Assembly: GCF_036226505.1 (NCBI RefSeq)
Contig: NZ_CP108484.1
Span: forward strand, 5,022,001-5,086,000
DNA: 64,000 bases
Direction: 5' to 3'
Origin: Kitasatospora sp. NBC_01246
GTDB taxonomy: Bacteria; Actinomycetota; Actinomycetes; Streptomycetales; Streptomycetaceae
Numbering within the stretch: the stretch's first letter is position 1; the number at the start of each line of letters is the position of its first letter. A program made the translations under genes and the position numbers. Under the pieces are notes generated by a model. It ran no database searches. It saw nothing but the letters and a program-made list of their open reading frames with translations, and had not been told where the DNA came from. This document shows positions 57,596 through 64,000 of this stretch, one piece after another.

Positions 57596-59218
57596 ATGGC
57601 GGCCACTGCAGAACACAGCACCACCGGGGACGCGACCCCGGCGTACTACGTCACCACCCCGATCTACTACGTCAACGATCGCCCGCACCTGGGCCACGCC
57701 TACACCACCGTGGCGGGCGACGTGCTGACCCGCTGGCACCGCCAGCGCGGCGAGAAGGTCTGGTACCTGACCGGCACCGACGAGCACGGTCAGAAGATCC
57801 TGCGCACCGCCGAGGCCAACGGCGTCACCCCGCAGGAGTGGTGCGACAAGCTGGTCGAGGAGGCGTGGAAGCCGCTCTGGCAGCACCTGGAGATCGCCAA
57901 CGACGACTTCATCCGCACCACCCAGGAGCGGCACACCGACCGGGTGCAGGAGTTCGTCCAGGACCTCTACGACAAGGGCGAGATCTACAAGGGCGGCTAC
58001 TCCGGCCCGTACTGCGTCGGCTGCGAGGAGTACAAGCTCCCCGCCGAGCTGCTGGACGGCGCCACCGAGGGCGAGAAGCTCTGCGCCGTGCACAAGCGGC
58101 CGGTCGAGTGGCTGGAGGAGGAGAACTACTTCTTCCGGCTCTCCGCGTACGGCCCGAAGCTGCTGGAGTTCTACGCCGCGAACCCGGACTTCATCCAGCC
58201 CGCCACGGCCCGCAACGAGGTGCTGCGCTTCGTCGAGCAGGACCTCAAGGACCTCTCGATCTCCCGCTCGACCTTCAACTGGGGCGTGCCACTGCCCTGG
58301 GACGAGAAGCACGTCCTCTACGTCTGGGTCGACGCGCTGCAGAACTACATCACCGCGGCCGGCTACGGCACCGACCCGGAGCGCTTCGCCGAGCTCTGGC
58401 CGGTCTCCGTGCACCTGGTCGGCAAGGACATCCTGCGGTTCCACGCGGTGATCTGGCCGGCCATGCTGATGGCCGCCGGACTGCCGCTGCCCAAGCGGGT
58501 CGTCGCCAACGGCTGGCTGATGGTCGGCGGCGAGAAGATGTCCAAGTCCAACCTGACCGGCATCGCCCCGCAGGACCTCACCTCGCACTTCGGCGTGGAC
58601 GCCTACCGCTACTACTTCCTGCGGGCCATCCCGTTCGGCACCGACGGCTCGTTCTCCTGGGAGGATTTCACCGCCCGGTACACCTCCGAGCTGGCCAACG
58701 ACTTCGGCAACCTGGCCTCCCGGGTGGCGGCCATGGTCGGCAAGTACTTCGACGGGGCGCTGCCGGCCTCGCCGGCCCACGGCCCGGCCGAGCAGGCCGT
58801 CGCGGACGGCCTGACGGCGGCGGTCGCGACCGCCGACCGGAAGATCGGCGAGGAGCTGGACTTCGCCGGCGGCCTCGCGGCGGTCTTCGAGTTCGTCAAG
58901 CAGGTCAACGGCTACCTCACCGAGCAGGCGCCCTGGAAGGTCGCCAAGGACGAGTCCGAGGAGGGCCGGGCGCGCCTCGCGACCATCCTCTACACCGCCG
59001 CCGAGGCGCTGCGGGCCACCGCCGTGCTGCTCAACCCGGTGATGCCGGCCACCGCCGAGAAGCTCTGGGTCTCGCTCGGGGCCGAGGCCGCCGGTCTCGG
59101 CGCGCTGTCCGCGCAGACCGTCGCCACCGCGGCGGACTGGGGCCGGCTGCCCGCCGGCGCCACCGTCACCAAGGGCGAGATCCTGTTCCCGCGCCTCGAA
59201 GAGAAGCCCGCCGCCTGA
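57596..59218 (+). CDS. metG: Methionyl-tRNA synthetase MetG
   Basis: A 540-residue class I aminoacyl-tRNA synthetase. The HIGH-type motif reads HLGH in YVNDRPHLGHAYTTVAGD; KMSKS is in VGGEKMSKSNLTG. The zinc-knuckle region is partly conserved as PYCVGCEEYKL with a later CAVH, i.e. the one-knuckle form. The C-terminal tRNA-binding EMAP domain found in E. coli is absent. The ATG at 57596 lacks a clear ribosome-binding site and a second ATG lies three codons upstream. Its stop overlaps the tatD start (TGATG). Confidence 0.96.
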   Translation: MAATAEHSTTGDATPAYYVTTPIYYVNDRPHLGHAYTTVAGDVLTRWHRQRGEKVWYLTGTDEHGQKILRTAEANGVTPQEWCDKLVEEAWKPLWQHLEIANDDFIRTTQERHTDRVQEFVQDLYDKGEIYKGGYSGPYCVGCEEYKLPAELLDGATEGEKLCAVHKRPVEWLEEENYFFRLSAYGPKLLEFYAANPDFIQPATARNEVLRFVEQDLKDLSISRSTFNWGVPLPWDEKHVLYVWVDALQNYITAAGYGTDPERFAELWPVSVHLVGKDILRFHAVIWPAMLMAAGLPLPKRVVANGWLMVGGEKMSKSNLTGIAPQDLTSHFGVDAYRYYFLRAIPFGTDGSFSWEDFTARYTSELANDFGNLASRVAAMVGKYFDGALPASPAHGPAEQAVADGLTAAVATADRKIGEELDFAGGLAAVFEFVKQVNGYLTEQAPWKVAKDESEEGRARLATILYTAAEALRATAVLLNPVMPATAEKLWVSLGAEAAGLGALSAQTVATAADWGRLPAGATVTKGEILFPRLEEKPAA

Positions 59219-60096
59219 TGGCGAAGAAGGACGACGACCGGTCGACGCCACCGCCGCTGCCCGCCCCGCTGGCGGTGGCGGTCGCCGACTCGCACACCCA
59301 CCTGGACATGCAGTCCGGCACCCCCGCCGAGGGCCTGGCGCGCGCCGCCTCCGTCGGCGTCACCACCGTCGTCCAGGTGGGCTGCGACGTGCCCGGCTCG
59401 CGCTGGGCCGCCGATCTGGCGGCCGAGTTCGAGCAGGTGCACGCGGCCGTCGCCCTGCACCCCAACGAGGCGCCGCGGATCTTCCTCGGCGACCCGGACG
59501 GCTGGTCCGGGCAGCAGCGCCCGGCCGGCGGCGCCGCCGCGCTCGACGCCGCCCTCGCCGAGATCGACGCGCTCGCCGCGCTGCCGCAGGTCCGCGCCGT
59601 GGGCGAGACCGGCCTGGACTACTTCCGGACCGGTCCCGAGGGCGTGGAGATCCAGAAGGAGTCGTTCCGCCGGCACATCGAGATGGCCAAGCGGCACGAC
59701 AAGGCCCTGGTGATCCACGACCGCGACGCCCACGAGGACGTCATCGCGGTGCTGCTGGCGGAGGGCGCCCCCGAGCGGACCGTCTTCCACTGCTACTCCG
59801 GCGACGCCGCGATGGCCAGGACCTGCGCCGAGCACGGCTGGTACCTGTCCTTCGCCGGACCGGTCACCTTCAAGGCCAACCAGCCGCTGCGGGACGCCCT
59901 CGCCGCCACCCCGCCGGACCGCGTGCTGGTCGAGACCGACGCGCCCTTCCTCACCCCGCACCCGTACCGCGGCCGCCCCAACGCGCCGTACCTGATCCCG
60001 GTCACCGTCCGCTCGATGGCCGCGACGCTGGGGCTGCACGAGGACGAGCTGGCCACCGCCATCGCGGCGAACACGGCCAGGGCCTTCGGGTACTGA
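59218..60096 (+). CDS. tatD: TatD-family metal-dependent hydrolase
   Basis: A 292-residue TIM-barrel nuclease-type hydrolase. VADSHTHLDM holds the first metal His pair, RAVGETGLDYFR the bridging Glu, LVIHDRDAHED and VFHCYSGDAAMAR further ligands, and LVETDAPFLTPHPYRGRPNA the final catalytic Asp. It probably acts as a DNA or RNA exonuclease or deoxyribonuclease in the cytoplasm. The first 20 residues are a charged Pro-rich extension. Translation is coupled to metG. In many actinobacteria rpfB follows; here rsmA follows after 112 bp. Confidence 0.95.
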   Translation: MAKKDDDRSTPPPLPAPLAVAVADSHTHLDMQSGTPAEGLARAASVGVTTVVQVGCDVPGSRWAADLAAEFEQVHAAVALHPNEAPRIFLGDPDGWSGQQRPAGGAAALDAALAEIDALAALPQVRAVGETGLDYFRTGPEGVEIQKESFRRHIEMAKRHDKALVIHDRDAHEDVIAVLLAEGAPERTVFHCYSGDAAMARTCAEHGWYLSFAGPVTFKANQPLRDALAATPPDRVLVETDAPFLTPHPYRGRPNAPYLIPVTVRSMAATLGLHEDELATAIAANTARAFGY

Positions 60097-60208
60097 CCCG
60101 ACCGGACCGGGCGCTCCGCCGGGACATGCGCGCCGCCGCACCCGGTGGTGAGCGCCCCCGCCGCGGTGGCCGAACCCCGGGGGCTCCCCGCGCCCGTATC
60201 CTTGGCGC

Positions 60209-61093
60209 GTGAGCACCACCGATCCCACCTCTGACATCCACCTGCTGGGCGCCGCCGACGTGCGGGAGCTGGCCGCCGCGTTCGGTGTGAAGCCGACCAA
60301 GCAGCGCGGCCAGAACTTCGTCATCGACGGCAACACCGTCCGGCGGATCGTCCGGGCGGGCGGGGTGACGGCCGAGGACTCCGTGGTGGAGGTCGGGCCC
60401 GGGCTCGGGTCGCTGACGCTGGCCCTGCTGGAGGTCGCGCGGCACGTCACCGCGGTCGAGATCGACCCGGTGTTGGCGCGGCACCTGCCGGACACCGTCG
60501 CCGCCCGGCTGCCCGGCAAGGCGGACGCCTTCGACCTGGTACTCAGCGACGCCATGGAGGTCACCGAGCTGCCCGGCCCGCCGCCCACCGCGCTGGTCGC
60601 CAACCTGCCCTACAACGTGGCTGTCCCCGTGCTGCTGCACATGCTGGCGACCTTCCCCAGCATCGAGCGCACCCTGGTGATGGTGCAGAGCGAGGTCGCC
60701 GACCGGCTCGCCGCCAAGCCCGGCAACAAGGTGTACGGCGTCCCCTCGGTCAAGGCCAACTGGTACGCCGAGGTGAAGCGGGCCGGCGCCATCGGGCGCA
60801 ACGTGTTCTGGCCCGCGCCGAACGTCGACTCCGGGCTCGTCTCGCTGATCCGCCGCGATCCGCCGCGGACCACCGCGAGCCGCACCGAGGTGTTCGCCGT
60901 CGTCGACGCCGCGTTCGCCCAGCGCCGCAAGACCCTGCGCGCCGCCCTCGCCGGCTGGGCCGGCTCCCCGGCCGCGGCCGAGCAGGCGCTCGCCGGCGCC
61001 GGCATCGACCACAAGCTGCGCGGCGAGATGCTGACGGTGGAGCAGTTCGCCGCCATCGCCGAGCACAAGCCCGTGAAGCCGGAGTCCGAGTGA
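60209..61093 (+). CDS. rsmA: 16S rRNA dimethyladenosine transferase RsmA (KsgA)
   Basis: A 294-residue methylase that dimethylates A1518 and A1519 of 16S rRNA in late 30S assembly. KPTKQRGQNFVIDGNTVRRI is the family start, VVEVGPGLGSLTLALLEVA the SAM-binding motif I, and ALVANLPYNVAVPVLLHML the catalytic NLPY. FWPAPNVDSGLVSLIRR is the typical C-terminal segment. The start is GTG at 60209. Its stop overlaps the ispE start by 4 bp (GTGA). Confidence 0.97.
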   Translation: MSTTDPTSDIHLLGAADVRELAAAFGVKPTKQRGQNFVIDGNTVRRIVRAGGVTAEDSVVEVGPGLGSLTLALLEVARHVTAVEIDPVLARHLPDTVAARLPGKADAFDLVLSDAMEVTELPGPPPTALVANLPYNVAVPVLLHMLATFPSIERTLVMVQSEVADRLAAKPGNKVYGVPSVKANWYAEVKRAGAIGRNVFWPAPNVDSGLVSLIRRDPPRTTASRTEVFAVVDAAFAQRRKTLRAALAGWAGSPAAAEQALAGAGIDHKLRGEMLTVEQFAAIAEHKPVKPESE

Positions 61094-62016
61094 TCACGGT
61101 ACGCGTCCCCGCCAAGGTCAACGTCCAGCTGGGAGTCGGCGGGCTGCGCGCCGACGGCTTCCACGACCTGGCCAACGTCTTCTTCGCGGTCGCCCTCGGC
61201 GACGAGGTGACGGCGAGCGCCGCCGGGCCGGGCGAGGGCGTCACCCTCACCTGCTCCGGCCCCGACGCGGCCGCCGTCCCGCTCGACGACAGCAACCTCG
61301 CCGCCCGCGCGGCCCGGCTGCTCGCCGCCCGGCACGGCCTCGGCGACCCGGACGTGCGGCTGCACATCGCCAAGGCCATCCCGGTGGCCGGCGGGATGGC
61401 CGGCGGCAGCGCCGACGGCGCCGCCGCCCTGGTGGCCTGCGACGCGCTGTGGGAGCTCGGCACCCCCGCCGGGACGCTGCTGGAACTGGCCGCCGAACTC
61501 GGCTCCGACGTGCCCTTCGCCCTCCTCGGCGGCGTCGCCCTGGGCCGGGGACGCGGCGAGATCCTGGACCCGCTGCCCGTCACCGGGACCTTCCACTGGG
61601 TCTTCGCCGTCGCCGACGGCGGACTCTCCACCCCCGCCGTCTTCCGCGAGTGCGACCGCCTCCGGGAGGAGGCCGGCACCGGCTCCGGCGACACCGAGGT
61701 GCCCACCCCCGACGCCGACCCCGCCCTGCTCGCCGCCCTCGCCGACGGTGACCCCGTCGCGCTGGCCGGTGCGCTCGCCAACGACCTCCAGTCGGCCGCC
61801 CTCTCGCTGCGCCCGTCGCTCGCCGCGACCCTGCGGGCCGGCACCGAGGCCGGCGCCCTCGGCGCCCTGGTCTCCGGCTCCGGCCCCACCTGCGCCTTCC
61901 TGGCCAAGGACGCCGAGGCGGCGGCCGCCGTCGCCGAGGCCCTGCGCGCGTCCGGCACCTGCCGCACCGCGCACGCGACGTACGGCCCGGTCCCGGGGGC
62001 TGGCGCACTGCCGTAG
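61090..62016 (+). CDS. ispE: 4-diphosphocytidyl-2-C-methylerythritol kinase IspE
   Basis: A 308-residue GHMP kinase of the MEP isoprenoid pathway. VRVPAKVNVQLGVGGLRADG is the substrate region, IPVAGGMAGGSADGAAALVA the ATP-binding glycine-rich loop, and LVSGSGPTCAFLAKDAE the third motif. It phosphorylates CDP-ME in the cytoplasm. Translation is coupled to rsmA through a GTGA overlap. The rsmA-ispE-ABC-F order is conserved in actinobacteria. Confidence 0.96.
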   Translation: MITVRVPAKVNVQLGVGGLRADGFHDLANVFFAVALGDEVTASAAGPGEGVTLTCSGPDAAAVPLDDSNLAARAARLLAARHGLGDPDVRLHIAKAIPVAGGMAGGSADGAAALVACDALWELGTPAGTLLELAAELGSDVPFALLGGVALGRGRGEILDPLPVTGTFHWVFAVADGGLSTPAVFRECDRLREEAGTGSGDTEVPTPDADPALLAALADGDPVALAGALANDLQSAALSLRPSLAATLRAGTEAGALGALVSGSGPTCAFLAKDAEAAAAVAEALRASGTCRTAHATYGPVPGAGALP

Positions 62017-62127
62017 CGGGCCCCGCCGGCTTCCCCGTTAGGCTGGGGAGATCGGGGCGACCCCGAATGGGGTGCGTACCGGGAGATCGGCGCGGCCCCG
62101 ACCGCCGAATCCAGGAGCGCAGCACAC

Positions 62128-63936
62128 GTGGCCGTCAACCTCGCCACCATCGAGTCCGTCACGAAGGTCTACGGCACCCGGGCCCTTCTGGACGGGGTCA
62201 GCCTCGGCGTCAGTGAAGGGGACCGGATCGGCGTCGTCGGCCGCAACGGGGACGGCAAGACCACCCTGATCCGGATGCTCGCCAAGCTGGAGGAGCCGGA
62301 CGGCGGGCGGATCACCCACGCCGGCGGGGTGGAGATGGCCGTCCTCACCCAGCACGACTCGCTCGACCCGAAGGCCACCATCCGGCACGAGGTGATCGCC
62401 GGCCGGGCCGACCACGAGTGGCTCGGCGACGCGCGGATCCGCGACATCATCGAGGGCCTCTTCGGCGGCCTCGACCTGCCCGGCTTCGCCGAGGGCCTGG
62501 ACACCGTGATCGGCCCGCTCTCCGGTGGCGAGCGTCGCCGGATCGCCCTCGCCAGGCTGCTGCTCGGCTCGCCGGACCTGATCGTCCTGGACGAGCCCAC
62601 CAACCACCTCGACGTCGAGGGCATCGCCTGGCTCGCCAAGCACCTCCAGAACCGCCGTTCCGCGCTCGTCTGCGTCACCCACGACCGCTGGTTCCTGGAC
62701 CAGGTCTGCACCCGGATGTGGGACGTCCAGCACGGCGCGGTGCACGAGTACGAGGGCGGCTACTCCGACTACGTCTTCGCCCGCGCCGAGCGCACCCGGA
62801 TCGAGGCCACCGAGGAGCAGAAGCGCCAGAACCTCGCCCGCAAGGAGCTGGCCTGGCTGCGCCGCGGCGCCCCCGCCCGGACCTCCAAGCCGCGCTACCG
62901 GATCGAGGCCGCCAACGCCCTGATCGCCGACGTGCCGGACCCGCGGGACAAGAGCGAGCTGATGAAGTTCGCCAACGCGCGGCTCGGCCGCACCGTGTTC
63001 GAGCTGGAGGGCGTGACCGTCACGGCCGGCCCGAAGCTGCTCCTGGAGAACCTGACCTGGCAGCTCGGCCCCGGCGACCGGATCGGCCTGCTCGGCGTCA
63101 ACGGCGCCGGCAAGACCTCCCTGCTGCGGGCGATGCGCGACGCGTACGCCTCGGAGGGCGACGTGCAGCCCGCCTCCGGTGTGATCAAGGTCGGCAAGAC
63201 GGTCCGGCTGGCCTACCTCTCGCAGGAGGTCGCCGAGCTGGAGCCGGAGACCCGGGTGCTGCAGGCGGTCGAGCAGGTGCGCTCCCGGGTGGACCTCGGC
63301 AAGGGCCGGGAGATGAGCGCCGGTCAGCTCTGCGAGCAGTTCGGCTTCGGCAAGGACAAGCAGTGGACGCCGGTCGGCGACCTCTCCGGCGGCGAGCGGC
63401 GGCGGCTGCAGCTGCTCCGGCTGCTGATGGACGAGCCCAACGTGCTGTTCCTCGACGAGCCCACCAACGACCTCGACATCGAGACGCTGAACCAGCTGGA
63501 GGACCTGCTCGACGGCTGGCCCGGCTCGATGGTCGTGATCAGCCACGACCGGTTCTTCATCGAGCGCACCACGGACGTGGTGCACGCGCTGCTCGGTGAC
63601 AAGAAGCTGCGGATGCTGCCCAACGGCGTCGACGAGTACCTGGAGCGGCGGGCCCGGATGGCGGCCGCCGCTGTGCCGGCGGCCGCGGCCGGCGTCGTGG
63701 CGGCGGCGTCGGCCGGCCCGTCCGCCGGGGACGTGCGGGCGGCGAAGAAGGAGATGCAGAAGCTGGAGCGGCAGATCGCCAAGCTGGACCAGAAGGAGGC
63801 CAAGCTGCACGCCCAACTGGCCGAGCACGCCGCCGACTTCTCCAAGGTCGCGGAGCTGGACACCGAGCTGCGCGGTGTTCGGGAGGAGAAGGAGGAGCTG
63901 GAGATGAACTGGATGGAGCTGGCCGAGCAGGTCTGA
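62128..63936 (+). CDS. ABC-F family ATPase (Uup-like)
   Basis: A 602-residue soluble protein with two ABC domains and no membrane part. Domain 1: Walker A GRNGDGKTT (Gly-Asp in place of Gly-Ala/Ser), signature LSGGERRRIAL, Walker B LIVLDEPTNHLD. Domain 2: Walker A GVNGAGKTS, signature LSGGERRRLQL, Walker B VLFLDEPTNDLD. The linker between them and a C-terminal coiled coil (AAKKEMQKLERQIAKLDQKE onward) match Uup. ABC-F proteins act on the ribosome as translation or resistance factors; the coiled coil favours a Uup-type role. The start is GTG at 62128 following AGGAG. Only 64 bp follow it. Confidence 0.94.
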   Translation: MAVNLATIESVTKVYGTRALLDGVSLGVSEGDRIGVVGRNGDGKTTLIRMLAKLEEPDGGRITHAGGVEMAVLTQHDSLDPKATIRHEVIAGRADHEWLGDARIRDIIEGLFGGLDLPGFAEGLDTVIGPLSGGERRRIALARLLLGSPDLIVLDEPTNHLDVEGIAWLAKHLQNRRSALVCVTHDRWFLDQVCTRMWDVQHGAVHEYEGGYSDYVFARAERTRIEATEEQKRQNLARKELAWLRRGAPARTSKPRYRIEAANALIADVPDPRDKSELMKFANARLGRTVFELEGVTVTAGPKLLLENLTWQLGPGDRIGLLGVNGAGKTSLLRAMRDAYASEGDVQPASGVIKVGKTVRLAYLSQEVAELEPETRVLQAVEQVRSRVDLGKGREMSAGQLCEQFGFGKDKQWTPVGDLSGGERRRLQLLRLLMDEPNVLFLDEPTNDLDIETLNQLEDLLDGWPGSMVVISHDRFFIERTTDVVHALLGDKKLRMLPNGVDEYLERRARMAAAAVPAAAAGVVAAASAGPSAGDVRAAKKEMQKLERQIAKLDQKEAKLHAQLAEHAADFSKVAELDTELRGVREEKEELEMNWMELAEQV

Positions 63937-64000
63937 GGGCCGGTCGGGCCAACCTGGCGGGCCGGGCTGGCCCAGCCGGTCGGGGACGGGTGGCCGGTCG

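Overview
The window is very GC-rich chromosomal DNA with strong G/C third-position bias, GTG/TTG starts, TAGGNT-type -10 boxes and many leaderless or 4-bp-overlapping genes. Together with hrdD, fbiC (F420 pathway), sepX/glpR, an HTH-DUF397 pair and a GPP34-family gene this points to a streptomycete (Streptomyces or Kitasatospora). About 55 protein genes and two tRNA genes can be supported. The right half (about 25-64 kb) reads like the conserved chromosomal core. No insertion sequence, phage, CRISPR array or rRNA was seen.

Layout. 0-10.8 kb is small regulatory and accessory genes: a partial VOC protein, a carboxymuconolactone decarboxylase-like protein with a MerR-type operator, a lipoprotein, a TetR regulator, an orphan array of TetR-like operators, a divergent HxlR/QorB-like oxidoreductase pair, an EamA/RarD permease, and a LolA-like/ABC ATPase/ABC permease operon. 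10.9-25.2 kb holds FO synthase (fbiC), an ADP-ribosylglycohydrolase, an HTH-DUF397 pair, a GPP34 protein, a D-Ala-D-Ala carboxypeptidase with an unusual cytoplasmic repeat domain, a YihY/BrkB membrane protein, a GT-C glycosyltransferase, tRNA-Arg(CCT), a nitrilase and a PAP2 phosphatase. 25.7-35.6 kb holds the sigma factor hrdD under a perfect SigR-type promoter, mscL, an FmdB zinc-ribbon gene under a CIRCE-like (HrcA) operator, an MFS transporter, a K+/H+ antiporter, a penicillin acylase and 5-formyltetrahydrofolate cyclo-ligase.

35.6-42.1 kb is a co-directional block: degenerate GGDEF protein, galU, glp (gephyrin-like MoeA), moaC, mogA/moaB, a GNAT gene that must start at CTG, sepX/glpR and tRNA-Ala(CGC). 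It joins molybdopterin genes to the Glp/GlpR cell-division pair. 42.2-56.8 kb is cell-envelope rich: universal stress protein, a VWA protein with a secreted partner, a DUF1269 protein, an FtsW/RodA-type SEDS polymerase coupled to a class B PBP, an amino-acid permease, a GT87 glycosyltransferase, a second (MecA-N type) PBP, a protein O-mannosyltransferase and rsmI. 57-64 kb is a housekeeping run: zinc-ribbon protein, metG, tatD, rsmA, ispE and an ABC-F protein. The rpfB gene often found between tatD and rsmA in actinobacteria is absent.

Items most worth a second look are the operator array stranded between two convergent gene ends (4429-4579), the CIRCE-like element on fmdB, the five Thr-Thr-x-Leu-Arg-Leu-Pro repeats in the cytoplasmic tail of the D,D-carboxypeptidase, the GGDEF protein with a broken signature beside galU, and the CTG start of the GNAT gene.
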